Shown: in pieces, positions 25,769 through 35,226 of the stretch
Layout of the letters: the number at the start of each line of letters is the position of its first letter
Numbering within the stretch: the stretch's first letter is position 1
Source: Lewinella sp. 4G2
Lineage (GTDB): Bacteria; Bacteroidota; Bacteroidia; Chitinophagales; Saprospiraceae
Direction: 5' to 3'
Length of the DNA stretch: 64,000 bases
Assembly: GCF_001625015.1 (NCBI RefSeq)
Contig: NZ_LVWJ02000014.1
Location: 1,488,001-1,552,000, forward strand
The notes under the pieces: generated by a model
The model's input: only the letters and a program-made list of their open reading frames with translations
Databases searched by the model: none
What the model was told of the DNA's origin: nothing
Translations under genes and position numbers: made by a program

Positions 25769-28300
25769 CTACTCTTCGCCCTCCAGCGGCTCAAATTCCA
25801 CCAGCGGATCCCCGGCGTCGCCAAACTGTTCGTTGAGGAAGGTTTTGACGCGGTTGCGGCGGTAAAGACTCCGCTCGAAGGCGCGTTTTACACCCCGCTT
25901 GTCGCGCTCCACCCTGAAGTCCTCCAGCGGGCCTTTGATGGTGTAGTAAAGGTTGAACCAGCCCCGGCGTTGGGGTAGCACTTCCAGTTCTTCGTCGTGG
26001 CGGGCGATCTTATTGGCGATGGCCTGGCCGGCGTTCACCTTGGTGTAGTACTCCAGCTGTTGGTCAAAGCTGTGGCTGCCGCTGATCTCCATGTTCAGGG
26101 CGCTGGACTGGATGAACATCGCCGGCAGGTAGAGGGTCTGGTCCACGATCTCGAAGTAATTCTCGAGTTTGGTGAAGCGGACGCGTTCGAGGTCACCGGA
26201 CTTAAGAGCGAAGGCGAAATTCTCGAGCATCTCAAAATCTACCAGCTCCCCGTCGCGGATACTGAGGCCGGCCTTTACTTTCAAGGCATCGAAGTCAAAT
26301 TCACCGGCTTCGTCAAAGGCGGCTTCTACCCAGATGCGGGTGTCCATCGTGCCGCTCAGGTTATCGGCGGTCAGGACGTCCTGGGCAAAGTTCTCGCCCT
26401 GGGTGAAGAACTCTTTCACGTCCACTTCGGTGCCGGCGATGCGGCCGGTCAGTTGGCCGTTCTTGGTCAGGTCGGCCGCTCCGTCCAGCTCCAGTTTGCC
26501 GCCCATTGCTTCGGTGACGCCGGCTACGTTCATCTTTCCCGGTTGGAAAACAAGTTGGCCGATGAAGTCTTTACCCTCGATTTCCTCGTAATTCCACTCC
26601 TCAATCCGGGCGTCAAATTTTCCGTTCAGGAGGGCGCTGACGCGGGTGCGCTGTTCGGTGGAACGGGCAACGAGGTCCTCCGTCGTCCCCAGCTGAGCCG
26701 CCTCCGTCTCTTCGGTTTCGGACGGGCCAGCCAGGGACAGTAAACGGTCCAGATCAAGCGTCTCACCAATTAGGCGGGCGTCGAATAATAGCTGGGCGTC
26801 ATTGGAATTGAGGGAATCGGCAAAAAGGACGGGGATAAGGTTCGTCGCCCGCCCCGTAAAACGGAGCTCGGTACCGGGGCCACTAAAGGCCAGGTCCGTC
26901 AACTCCATCTCGTTGTTCCGTAGTTCGAGGGAGCCGGAGGGGAAGGACAAGTCCCGACCATTAACCGTCAGCTCCCCATCCTCAAAGGTGACCCGGCCGC
27001 CGGCGCGGACGTTCCCCATCCGCCGCGGACGCAGCATGTCATCGTAAAGTCCACTGATGGCGAAGCCGTCCAGCCGCAGGAAGCCGTCTCCGTCAGAGAT
27101 CGCGGCCTCACCCAGAAAGGCCGGCAGGGTTTCCAACGCAAAGGCACCGTCCGCCCGCAGGTCGATGCGCGGATTGTCCACGTCCTCCACGAGTAGTTGG
27201 AGGGAGAAGGGTTGGGACCGGAACTTCCCCGTCAACTCGTCAATGGCGAAAGATTGGACGCCACCACGCGGGCCTTCCAAATAGGTAAAAGTGGCCCGCA
27301 GGTTAAGGTCCCGCGCTCCCAGGTTGACGCGCGGGCTACCGACGCGGCCATCCGTAAAGTTGAGTTTTCCCTCAATGCGGGGATAAGCCGTCGGTGACCA
27401 GTTGCCCGTCACCGTTGCGGACAGGGCTAATTCGCCCCGGGTCTCCAATTCCCGCAGGGATCCGGCGTAGGCGGGCGGTACCAAAGCAATGACGTCGGCC
27501 AAACTTCCGGAACCACTTTCCAGGCGGAGGTCGGTCTGCATCCCCTCCGTCGTATATATAAGGTCTCCGACGACGCTCAGGTCCAATTTGCCGACGGATA
27601 CCTGCAGGGGCGCCAGGGTGTAACGTTGCTCGGCGTTATTCACCGTAGTCTTGGCACCGAAGTCCAGCTGTTGGTGGTACACGTAGCGTTCACCCTCTTG
27701 GTCCAGGTAGTCTACAAAAAGGCTGCCCTCCGTGGCCAGGAGGTACTGTTCGGCGGCGAAGTCTCCCGAAAAGGTGATGCCGTCGATGTGGCCCTTCAGG
27801 TCGATGCCGAGTTGTTCGTCGCGGTACAGGACGGCCATATCTTGAAAGATGGCTTCCCGGATCGCGAATTCGGTGGGTTCCTCCGGCGTATCGGGGATCT
27901 CGGTGTAGGCGCCCTGCACCGTATAACCCGCCAGTTGATAATTGGAGTTGCCATCCACGTCAATCAGGACCTGCAGTTGCCCGCCACTAATGACTACTTC
28001 TTCTACGCGAATCTTGCCGAAGAGGGAGCCAAGGTCGAGCAGGAAGTCGATCCGGTCCGCGGCCAGTAGTTCGCTACCGTCGGAACCCGCCACCTGCACC
28101 TTGCGCATGCCAACGGACAGGTTGGGGAAGGTGGACCAAAAGCTGACGTCGTAAGTCTCCGTTCGGATCTCCGTCTGCATCCGTTCGTTGACGGCGCCGA
28201 CTACGGAGCGCGCAATCGGCCCACCGAATAGCGTCAGAACGAGCACCGGCACAAGGACCAGGAGCAGCAGGATGACGGCAAAAATCTTAAGGGCACGCAT
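25769..28300 (-). CDS. AsmA-family envelope protein
   Basis: The 843-residue protein begins with one membrane helix (IFAVILLLLVLVPVLVLTLFG) and continues as a long beta-rich periplasmic chain with AsmA features. These are GPIARSVVGAVNERMQTEI, VSFWSTFPNLSVGMRKVQVAG and the C-terminal region VKAGLSIRDGELVDFEMLEN to GSHSFDQQLEYYTKVN. AsmA-like proteins are bridge-type lipid-transfer or outer-membrane assembly factors. The gene follows dapA by 12 bases, so it is in the same operon. Membrane location of its neighbours AccA (lipid synthesis) and DapA (peptidoglycan precursor) fits a cell-envelope theme. Confidence 0.85.
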   Translation of the reverse strand: MRALKIFAVILLLLVLVPVLVLTLFGGPIARSVVGAVNERMQTEIRTETYDVSFWSTFPNLSVGMRKVQVAGSDGSELLAADRIDFLLDLGSLFGKIRVEEVVISGGQLQVLIDVDGNSNYQLAGYTVQGAYTEIPDTPEEPTEFAIREAIFQDMAVLYRDEQLGIDLKGHIDGITFSGDFAAEQYLLATEGSLFVDYLDQEGERYVYHQQLDFGAKTTVNNAEQRYTLAPLQVSVGKLDLSVVGDLIYTTEGMQTDLRLESGSGSLADVIALVPPAYAGSLRELETRGELALSATVTGNWSPTAYPRIEGKLNFTDGRVGSPRVNLGARDLNLRATFTYLEGPRGGVQSFAIDELTGKFRSQPFSLQLLVEDVDNPRIDLRADGAFALETLPAFLGEAAISDGDGFLRLDGFAISGLYDDMLRPRRMGNVRAGGRVTFEDGELTVNGRDLSFPSGSLELRNNEMELTDLAFSGPGTELRFTGRATNLIPVLFADSLNSNDAQLLFDARLIGETLDLDRLLSLAGPSETEETEAAQLGTTEDLVARSTEQRTRVSALLNGKFDARIEEWNYEEIEGKDFIGQLVFQPGKMNVAGVTEAMGGKLELDGAADLTKNGQLTGRIAGTEVDVKEFFTQGENFAQDVLTADNLSGTMDTRIWVEAAFDEAGEFDFDALKVKAGLSIRDGELVDFEMLENFAFALKSGDLERVRFTKLENYFEIVDQTLYLPAMFIQSSALNMEISGSHSFDQQLEYYTKVNAGQAIANKIARHDEELEVLPQRRGWFNLYYTIKGPLEDFRVERDKRGVKRAFERSLYRRNRVKTFLNEQFGDAGDPLVEFEPLEGEE

Positions 28301-28312
28301 GGCGGGAGAAGG

Positions 28313-29215
28313 CTATAGTTGGAAGCCCGGGACGGTACTCATCCGCTTGCGTAGCGTTTCCCGCAGGGGCTCACTCAGGGGAACGAGGGGTACCCGCAAG
28401 TGATTGCCACAGAGCCCGAGCATACTCACCGCTGCTTTAATACCGACTGGATTGCCCTCCGCGTAGAGTAGGGGATGGACGTCGAGCAGATCGAAGTTGA
28501 GTTGGCGGGCCGTCTTGAGATCACCGGCCAGGGCGGCGTTGATCATTTTGCTGAACTGTACCGGCATGGCGTTAGCGATGACGCTGATGCCACCGTGGCC
28601 ACCCATCGCGATTACGGCCGTAGCCAGGACGTCGTCACCGGAGAGCACTCCGAAATCGTTCCGGCAGTGTTTGAGAATCTCGACACTCTGAGCCAGCACG
28701 CCGCTGGCTTCCTTCACGGCCGCAAATTGCTCGTGGGCCTCTGACAACCGAAGGACAGTTTCCGGTAGCACGTTTGAGGAGGTTCGTCCGGGTACGTTGT
28801 AAATGATGAGGGGCAGCGGGCTCGCGTCGGCCACCCGCATGAAGTGTTGGTAAATACCCTCCTGCGGCGGCTTGGAATAGGCCGGGCTGCTGGACATGAT
28901 GCCCGCGCAGCCGTCAAAATTGTAGGTCTTCAGAATGCCTTCCAGCTTATCGGTGTAGTTGCCCCCAAAGAAGCCGGCAACGATGGGTACGCGCTCGTCC
29001 ACGTGCTTGATGGTGAAATCCAGTATCTCCCGGCACTCGGCGCTGCTCAGGGTAATGGCTTCGCCGGTGGTGCCGAGGCAGACGATGTAGTCCACCCCTC
29101 CTTTAATAACGTAATCGATGATCCGGCCGAGGGCGGGGTAATCGACGGAGCCGTCCTTCTGAAATGGGGTGATGAGGGCAACGCCCGTTCCGCTGAATTT
29201 AGGTAGGTTTTCCAT
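28313..29215 (-). CDS. dapA: 4-hydroxy-tetrahydrodipicolinate synthase
   Basis: The 300-residue enzyme condenses pyruvate and aspartate semialdehyde in lysine and diaminopimelate synthesis. The signature parts are all visible. FSGTGVALITPFQKDGSVD is at the N-terminus, GGVDYIVCLGTTGEAITLSS is the substrate loop, and LPLIIYNVPGRTSSNVLPE carries the catalytic Tyr. AAVKEASG carries the Schiff-base Lys, and VLSGDDVLATAVIAMGGHGG follows. Length is standard. Its start overlaps the end of the DUF6913 gene by 17 bases. Confidence 0.95.
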   Translation of the reverse strand: MENLPKFSGTGVALITPFQKDGSVDYPALGRIIDYVIKGGVDYIVCLGTTGEAITLSSAECREILDFTIKHVDERVPIVAGFFGGNYTDKLEGILKTYNFDGCAGIMSSSPAYSKPPQEGIYQHFMRVADASPLPLIIYNVPGRTSSNVLPETVLRLSEAHEQFAAVKEASGVLAQSVEILKHCRNDFGVLSGDDVLATAVIAMGGHGGISVIANAMPVQFSKMINAALAGDLKTARQLNFDLLDVHPLLYAEGNPVGIKAAVSMLGLCGNHLRVPLVPLSEPLRETLRKRMSTVPGFQL

Positions 29216-29750
29216 TGGTAAAGCTGAAGATCGCTTCGATGGCCTTGAGTTGGTCCGCCAGTTTTACGTGGGTGCGGCCATCGAATTGTAGTTGGTAAAT
29301 CGGGGAGCGTTCGGGGTGATAGGGGCCCACTTTCAGTCGGGCTTGCTTTGCGGCCGCAAGGTAGTCTAAATGCCGGTCCTCCGCGGGGCCGAGGCGGAGC
29401 AACAGGTCACAATCTTCGGCCAAATACCGATCCGTCATCGGGCCCTGGGGCAGGTCGTACCAATTTCTTTCGGTGGCGGGGATGATGGTGAAGTGGTCGT
29501 TCGCCACCTCACCGGGGCTGGTAAGCAAGCCCACCAGCGTGATTTGCTGCTTGGGGTTGCCGACGGTCGCCTTCCACTTTTCCACTTGCTGTCGGTCCTG
29601 TTTCTCGGCGGCGGGGAAGAGGATGATGATCTTACGGGCGTTACCCAGGTTGAGGGATTTGGGACCGGAACTGGCGGGGTTGGGGGTCCGTTCGTCGGCG
29701 GTCATCCGTCGGTCGTAAAGGCGGTCCTTCAGGTCGTTGAGCCAGCTCAC
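29199..29750 (-). CDS. DUF6913 family protein
   Basis: The 183-residue protein starts with GTG (MSWLNDLKDRLYDRR). It shows the arrangement IIILFPAAEKQDRQQVEKW, ITLVGLLTSPGE, DLPQGPMTDRYLAEDCDLLL and LKVGPYHPERSPIYQLQFDG. In Bacteroidota this small cytosolic family of unknown function (DUF6913) regularly sits beside dapA, as here. One base separates it from the accA stop and its end overlaps dapA, so it is translated as part of the operon. The arrangement of beta strands suggests a Rossmann-like fold; that is inference. Confidence 0.75.
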   Translation of the reverse strand: MSWLNDLKDRLYDRRMTADERTPNPASSGPKSLNLGNARKIIILFPAAEKQDRQQVEKWKATVGNPKQQITLVGLLTSPGEVANDHFTIIPATERNWYDLPQGPMTDRYLAEDCDLLLRLGPAEDRHLDYLAAAKQARLKVGPYHPERSPIYQLQFDGRTHVKLADQLKAIEAIFSFTNGKPT

Positions 29751-29751
29751 C

Positions 29752-30708
29752 CTAGCCGGCGTTCTCTACGCGGCCGATGGCGGCGTACTTCTCGATGCGC
29801 TCTTCGATGAGGGTGTCGATGTCCTTCGCTTGAAGGGTGGCGATGGCTTTTTTAAGTTGCTTCTTCAGGCTCTTGGCCATCTCGTCAACGTTGTTGTGGG
29901 CGCCGCCCTGGGGCTCCTTGATGATCTCGTCGATGATGCCGAAACCGAGCATGTCCTCGGCGGTAAGTTTGAGGGCCTCGGCAGCCTGTTCCTTGTAATC
30001 CCAGCTCCGCCAGAGGATGGAGGAACAAGACTCGGGGGAAATGACGGAGTACCAGGTGTTTTCCAGCATGATGACGTGGTCACCCAGGCCAATCCCGATG
30101 GCGCCACCGGAAGCTCCTTCGCCAATCACTGCGCAAACGACGGGGACGCGGAGTTGGGCCATTTCGAAGAGGTTGCGGGCGATGGCTTCCGCCTGGCCGC
30201 GTTCTTCCGCTTCGATGCCGGGGAAGGCGCCGGGGGTGTCGATCAGCGTCACGACGGGGAAGTTGAAGCGCTCGGCCATCTTCATCAGGCGGAGGGCTTT
30301 GCGGTAGCCTTCGGGGTTGGCCATCCCGAAATTGCGGTACTGCCGCATCTTGGTGTTGACGCCCTTCTGGTGGCCGATGATGACGACGGTCTGCCCGTCC
30401 AGGTTGGCGATACCACCAACGACGGCCTTATCGTCTCCGTAGTAGCGGTCGCCGTGCAGTTCGACGAATTTGCGGCACATCCTTTCGATGTAGTGCAGGG
30501 TATAGGGCCGTTCCGGGTGGCGGCTGAGCTGGACGCGCTGCCAGCCGGTGAGGTTGGCGTAGATGTCCTTACGGGTCTGTTTGATCCGGTTTTCGAGTTC
30601 AACGATGGTTTTATCCATGTCCACGACGCCGTCTTCCGCGACTTCCTTCACCTTGGCGAGTTGATCGTAGAGTTTTTCGAGGGGGCGTTCGAATTCAAGA
30701 AAGACCAT
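29752..30708 (-). CDS. accA: Acetyl-CoA carboxylase carboxyltransferase subunit alpha
   Basis: The 318-residue product matches AccA throughout. It has the N-terminal coiled region ([20 protein letters not shown]), [58 protein letters not shown] and the oxyanion loop [19 protein letters not shown]. It transfers the carboxyl group from biotin to acetyl-CoA together with AccD (not in the window) as the first step of fatty-acid synthesis. It is the first gene of the operon and has a Bacteroidota -7 box 22 bases upstream. Confidence 0.95.
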   Translation of the reverse strand: MVFLEFERPLEKLYDQLAKVKEVAEDGVVDMDKTIVELENRIKQTRKDIYANLTGWQRVQLSRHPERPYTLHYIERMCRKFVELHGDRYYGDDKAVVGGIANLDGQTVVIIGHQKGVNTKMRQYRNFGMANPEGYRKALRLMKMAERFNFPVVTLIDTPGAFPGIEAEERGQAEAIARNLFEMAQLRVPVVCAVIGEGASGGAIGIGLGDHVIMLENTWYSVISPESCSSILWRSWDYKEQAAEALKLTAEDMLGFGIIDEIIKEPQGGAHNNVDEMAKSLKKQLKKAIATLQAKDIDTLIEERIEKYAAIGRVENAG

Positions 30709-30730
30709 TCAGTAATCTGTTTAGGGGGCG

Positions 30731-30738
30731 TAAAGATA
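30731..30738 (-). promoter_or_regulatory. Putative -7 box of the accA operon
   Basis: Minus strand TATCTTTA, one base off TAnnTTTG, located 22 bases before the accA ATG. No convincing -33 element. Confidence 0.45.
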
Positions 30739-30848
30739 GTATTTGCGGGGGAGGTGTCCTTTTTCAATTACGGCCTCTTTTGCTCCAAGGTAAACGATGT
30801 CTGAAAATTCTCCGATCTTGGGCAGACGCACTGAATCCATTAGCCACC

Positions 30849-31514
30849 ATGCCGCACCCACGGGAAGTAAAGGACCGTATTAACGAAGCCTGCCGTCAGG
30901 TTTTTGACCGCCAATCCGCACGGGCTGCCCGACTTTCACGGATCAGTGCGGAAGAGAAGGCGTTCACGTTGCGCCTCGTGGAAGCCCTCGTCCGCATTCA
31001 GCGTACGGACCCCTTTCCGGAATTAGCCGAGCCCGTGCTGGTGGAGTTGGCTACGCTTTCCCAACTTCCCGGCGGTGGGGGTACGTCCGTTACGGCGGAG
31101 GTTCCCGATTGGTTGGGGTGGGCCAATCGCCATTTCCCGGTCCCGGACCTGGCACCCGCGGCAGCGCCCGAAATGACGAGCATAGTGCCCGGCAACGTAC
31201 GGATGATTAGGAATTTACACCGCTTCAAAACGGCGGCGACGCGCGCTAGATTAAGGCTATTGAGAGCCGGAGACGGGCCCGACGCCACCGCTTACAAGAC
31301 GGCGCGCAACGCCTACACCCTGGCCCGGGCCGCCTACCTGGTGCGGTTGGAAAGCAACGACCTCACCGCCTCGGTGGAGGATAACGTCGCCTTCGAAACC
31401 GACTTCCTGGCAGCACTGATCGACATTACGGGAGCGGACTTACCGGAACTCATGTCCGCCGCCGCGGAATTTGCCCGCGACCGGGTTTTTGCGCCCGCGA
31501 CCTTCGTAGCTTAG
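30849..31514 (+). CDS. Hypothetical protein
   Basis: Start at ATG 30849 gives 221 residues; the longer frame from 30780 is not needed. The protein is highly helical and Arg/Ala-rich (ACRQVFDRQSARAARLSRIS; HRFKTAATRARLRLLRAGDG) with no signal or membrane segment. It contains APAAAP at 31152-31169, coded by one copy of the dispersed 18-bp repeat, in a likely linker between two helical parts. It sits 17 bases before the large secreted-protein gene, so the two are probably an operon. I recognise no family. Confidence 0.6.
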   Translation: MPHPREVKDRINEACRQVFDRQSARAARLSRISAEEKAFTLRLVEALVRIQRTDPFPELAEPVLVELATLSQLPGGGGTSVTAEVPDWLGWANRHFPVPDLAPAAAPEMTSIVPGNVRMIRNLHRFKTAATRARLRLLRAGDGPDATAYKTARNAYTLARAAYLVRLESNDLTASVEDNVAFETDFLAALIDITGADLPELMSAAAEFARDRVFAPATFVA

Positions 31515-31531
31515 ACCTTACAAACGACCCA

Positions 31532-34500
31532 ATGCGCCTGATTACCCTGCTTGTATTCTTGTTTGCCCCCACGTTGCTGGCCGCGCAAAATATTGCCGTT
31601 GACGTCGCACGCATCCTGGAACTCGTGCCCGACATCGAAGCCGGTAACGACAGCGCAGTAGACGAAACGATCTGCTTGCTGGCCTACTACGCCGCGATGC
31701 CAGACCGCGCGCTGGTGGAAAAATTGGCCGACGGGCCGGAGCTGACCAAATACCTGCGGGACAACCGACCAATGCGGGAATTCCTGCTGCGCACGGGGAT
31801 CGCCCACCAAATTGAAGCGCGGCGGGTGCTCAACCCTAGCCGCTACCTCGACTCTCTCTTCGTTCAGCCCCGCAACCTTTTCCTGGTTGCCAAAACGGGG
31901 ACAGAGCTCTTTGGCCCGGCCGGGACGGTGGATCTGGAACGCATCCGCCAGTCGGTCACGGCCCCAGAAACGAAGGACCTGAACCTGGCCACGGCGAGTA
32001 GCTCTGCGGCCAGCCGGGGTGACCTTACCTCACCCGACGCGCTGGTGAGCACCGCGCTGGTGGGCCTCTCCGATTTCATCGCCAAGCGGGCGCAGCAGGA
32101 ACTGACCTACACCTTTTTGGAGCGGTTGCGGGAGTACCTGCGCAAGAACGATCTGGAGTACCTCTTCCCCGAAACGGCGGGGTATTTGCCCGAGCTCGAT
32201 CTGCTGAATTACAAGGCCATTCTGCCGAGTATCCGCCGCGCTTTTGCCCAGGATCTCCACGCCATCAGTTATAACCTCGGTCGGTTCCTGGAGGCACGCG
32301 ATCTGGATGGTTTCAGCGACCCGGCGGTGTACAACATCTTCCTCGTCTACCGAATTCTGGACCTCGACCTTCGTGACGTGCCGCTGCCGGATATCCTGGC
32401 CTTTACCTACGGGGAGATCAACCGTTCACGAACGACCGTACGCTCCGCCATCGATCTGAAATTCGCCGAGGAGGAGCAAGATTCGCCGGAGTATCAAGCG
32501 CTCGTTTCCGCATTTGGCGCTTACGCAGGTGCGGTGCAAGGACTGAATAACAGTTTCGTGGAATCCATCGACCGGGTGGACGACGAGATCAACGTTTACC
32601 TCGACGTCATGAGTGAAGTGGACCTGACGGACGCCGAAGCGTCCGCCTACGTCTCCGAACTCATCGGCCTTTCCACCATCCTCAGTACCCAACGCATGCC
32701 ATTGGACCGCGCCGCGACGGCGGACAACCCCGAAGCCATCACGAACAGCGTCGTGCAGGCCTGGCTGGCCGGGCGGGAATCTTACGACTACTACCAGGCG
32801 TACCCCAGCCTGACGAAATTCGACGAATTCTTTGGTCCCGACGCCGAGGTGTTCAGCGCCGCGAAGAAACGGGCCGCGGGCCTCCGGGCCGTACGGGAGA
32901 CCCTGGAACGGGAAGACCTGCTCGACGTGTACCGCGAGCAGTACACCACCCTCAATCAGGCCCGGGTAGATCTGTTTAACGTGACGATAGCCTTCTCCGA
33001 CGAACAGGTGAGAAAGGCTTACCTGAACAATCCCCACGAGTTGTACCGGGATTCGCTGGCCGCCCGCATCGAGGCGGAGATGGACGTTATTCCTCACCCG
33101 GCACTGGCTCTGTTGATGAGCCTGGTCGAAGTAACCCCGGAGGACGAACTAGAAGCCTACGCCCACCTGGAAGCCGTCGAACAACGCTTCGAACGCTGGC
33201 AGACCGCTAACCGACCCGGCAGCCTGAGCCGGCGGCGGCAACTGGAAAGGGAAGAGCGAGGACTGCTGGAACTAGATGAACTGGAACAAAGCATCCGGGC
33301 AACGGCCAAAGCTTACTCCGACTTGAGGGAAGCGCTGATCACCTTCAATATCTCCCGGGCCGACGGCGAACTCTACGATGCCTACCAAAACCTGACAACT
33401 TACGAATCGATTTTCGGCATTGCCCAACAATCCTTTTTCATCCTGGCTGGCTCCAGTGATGAACTGTTCCTGGATAAGGAGGCGACCAGTATTTTTCAGA
33501 CGGACGCGAACGCCAGGCAGTTATTCGCTGGTATCGCTAACGAACGGATGCGGAAGGCCGCCAGGAATAGCCGCCTCAATACCCCGGCGGCAGTGGACTT
33601 TTTACTTGACTTTAGCCTTTATCTGGCGGACTACCAGGCTAGCCGTATTAAAGGGATGGAGAAAACGCAATTTGGCGCCGACCAAAAACGGCGGGCGGCC
33701 GTGGAATTCATTACGACGACGCTGGAATCCGTCGTCAGTGCCCCGATTTTCCGTAATCCCGCCTACCATGTGGGGACTGAGGAAGTACCCGCCAACCTAT
33801 CCCTGGCGGATCGCTTTCCGGCCTTCGCGGACGTGCCGGCCGTCAGTGGAGAGATGCGGGAGTTGTTCTACCTCAGCCAGGATGGGAACTACCGCTACGC
33901 GATTGATAACCTCCTGAATCTGGTCGAGATCCTGGACGTTTACCCCGACAGTAGTAAGAAGAAACTGCTGCTGGAAACCAAATTAGACAAGTTGGTGCAG
34001 GACCGCGCCGAACTCCTGGGAGACATCAACGTAGAAGAACCAACGGACGACCTCGGGAACGCTCTTTCCGAGGTAGCGGCAGTGGCGGACCCCGGTCTTA
34101 TCCTATCAAGCGCTACTCCGTACACCGATACCTTGCCGGCGGTGGACCCCCGCGCGCTGGCACGATTGGATCGAGATATCGCTCAAGTGCGAAAAAAACT
34201 GTCCGACTTCCGTCCCCGCACCTACCAACGTTTCCAGGAAAACTTCTTCAAGTACGGCACCTTTATGTCGGACGTGGTGGCCGCCGAAAGCCCCACCGAC
34301 GTGGAAACGGCATTAAATAATATTGCGTTGCCACCGGGGAGTTCCCAGATCAAACGCAACCGGGCTTCCAGCCTGGAGTTAGGGGCTTATTTCGGCGCAT
34401 CGGTAGCCAGCGAAACCCTGGTGTTACCGGCCGACGAAACGGACACTTCGTTGGAGGATGCGCAGACAGTTGTATCCCTGTTCGTCCCCGTAGGTCTCAG

Positions 34501-34846
34501 CTACAGCCGGAATTTAGGTGGGCAGCGGTCGGCGACCTTGTTTGCATCCGTTCTTGATTTGGGGGGGATCACGGCCTTCCGCTTGGAGCAACGAAATAGT
34601 GGGGCGGAAAAAGCTGCCGTGGAGCGTTTGCCCGAATTTTCACTGCGTAACGTCATTGCTCCGGGGCTCCACCTGATGTACAATTTCCCAAAATCCCCCT
34701 TCACGCTGGGCATCGGGGTGCAGGATGGGCCGAGCGTGCGGAAGTATACCCCTGCGGGGAGTTCGGAGACGCGGGAGGCGCGGTCCGTCCGGTTCATGGT
34801 GACGGGGAGTGTTGATGTGCCGATTTTTCGGTTGGGAGGGGAGTAG
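31532..34846 (+). CDS. Large exported protein of unknown function, beta-barrel-like end
   Basis: The 1104-residue product opens with a signal peptide (LITLLVFLFAPTLLAAQ). Residues about 20-900 are predominantly helical and acidic, with repeated ARxL/LxxY style helices (TYTFLERLREYLRKNDLEYL; TYGEINRSRTTVRSAIDLKF) but no motif I can name. The last 150 residues look like outer-membrane strands: LELGAYFGASVASETLV, SLFVPVGLSYSRNLG, SATLFASVLDLGGITAFRL and FTLGIGVQDGP. That suggests anchoring to or sitting at the outer membrane. The 3' end shows the G/T-ending codon drift seen in several genes here. It is paired with the upstream small helical protein. Confidence 0.6.
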   Translation: MRLITLLVFLFAPTLLAAQNIAVDVARILELVPDIEAGNDSAVDETICLLAYYAAMPDRALVEKLADGPELTKYLRDNRPMREFLLRTGIAHQIEARRVLNPSRYLDSLFVQPRNLFLVAKTGTELFGPAGTVDLERIRQSVTAPETKDLNLATASSSAASRGDLTSPDALVSTALVGLSDFIAKRAQQELTYTFLERLREYLRKNDLEYLFPETAGYLPELDLLNYKAILPSIRRAFAQDLHAISYNLGRFLEARDLDGFSDPAVYNIFLVYRILDLDLRDVPLPDILAFTYGEINRSRTTVRSAIDLKFAEEEQDSPEYQALVSAFGAYAGAVQGLNNSFVESIDRVDDEINVYLDVMSEVDLTDAEASAYVSELIGLSTILSTQRMPLDRAATADNPEAITNSVVQAWLAGRESYDYYQAYPSLTKFDEFFGPDAEVFSAAKKRAAGLRAVRETLEREDLLDVYREQYTTLNQARVDLFNVTIAFSDEQVRKAYLNNPHELYRDSLAARIEAEMDVIPHPALALLMSLVEVTPEDELEAYAHLEAVEQRFERWQTANRPGSLSRRRQLEREERGLLELDELEQSIRATAKAYSDLREALITFNISRADGELYDAYQNLTTYESIFGIAQQSFFILAGSSDELFLDKEATSIFQTDANARQLFAGIANERMRKAARNSRLNTPAAVDFLLDFSLYLADYQASRIKGMEKTQFGADQKRRAAVEFITTTLESVVSAPIFRNPAYHVGTEEVPANLSLADRFPAFADVPAVSGEMRELFYLSQDGNYRYAIDNLLNLVEILDVYPDSSKKKLLLETKLDKLVQDRAELLGDINVEEPTDDLGNALSEVAAVADPGLILSSATPYTDTLPAVDPRALARLDRDIAQVRKKLSDFRPRTYQRFQENFFKYGTFMSDVVAAESPTDVETALNNIALPPGSSQIKRNRASSLELGAYFGASVASETLVLPADETDTSLEDAQTVVSLFVPVGLSYSRNLGGQRSATLFASVLDLGGITAFRLEQRNSGAEKAAVERLPEFSLRNVIAPGLHLMYNFPKSPFTLGIGVQDGPSVRKYTPAGSSETREARSVRFMVTGSVDVPIFRLGGE

Positions 34847-35014
34847 TTAGTTGGGTAGTAGCGTAGTCGGGTAGAGGTGTGATACCTTGATTTGTTACTA
34901 CTTGGTTGGTATTTGTATGGATGGAACTATTACGTGGGAGAACGGAGACATGGGGATAAAGAAAACCCGGAGATAAAGAAAACCCGGAGATAACGAAAAC
35001 CCGGGGTTAACGAA

Positions 35015-35197
35015 AACTCGGAGCGCGCCTATCGGCGAACACCGGGCTAATAGGTTTACCCCTTCGGGGCAAGGGGTTTTGGGGCTTTCCGTTGATTATT
35101 CGACATGTTTGTTGAAATCTGCACACTCGGGAATAACGAAAACCCGGAGCGCGCCTATCGGCGAACACCGGGCTAATAGGTTTACCCTTTCGGGGCA
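35015..35197. repeat. Two units of the CCCCTTCGGGGCA hairpin-repeat family
   Basis: Units at 35015-35071 and 35141-35197 share GGAGCGCGCCTATCGGCGAA, then CACCGGGCTAATAGG and TTTACCCCTTCGGGGCA (TTTCGGGGCA in the second). The last part equals the ends of the units at 17691-17818. The 5' halves differ between the two places, so only the hairpin end is common to the family. Confidence 0.7.
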
Positions 35198-35214
35198 ACG
35201 GGTGATGGGGTATT

Positions 35215-35222
35215 TACCTTTG
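35215..35222 (+). promoter_or_regulatory. Putative -7 box of the haemoglobin gene
   Basis: TACCTTTG matches TAnnTTTG and ends only four bases before the ATG at 35227. If used, the transcript would be leaderless or nearly so. Confidence 0.45.
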
Positions 35223-35226
35223 CGGG

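Larger units (their letters stand above)
34847..35226. other. Intergenic repeat stretch
   Basis: No gene is supported here. It holds a GTAGTAGCGTAGTCGGGTAG motif near 34856-34875, which recurs behind fabG. Repeats of AACCCGGAGATAA and two units of the CCCCTTCGGGGCA hairpin family, at 35015-35071 and 35141-35197, follow. The haemoglobin promoter lies at the right end. Confidence 0.65.

Noticed and set aside
29737-30804. 355-codon frame opposite accA
   Set aside because: Antisense shadow; accA motifs are complete on the minus strand.
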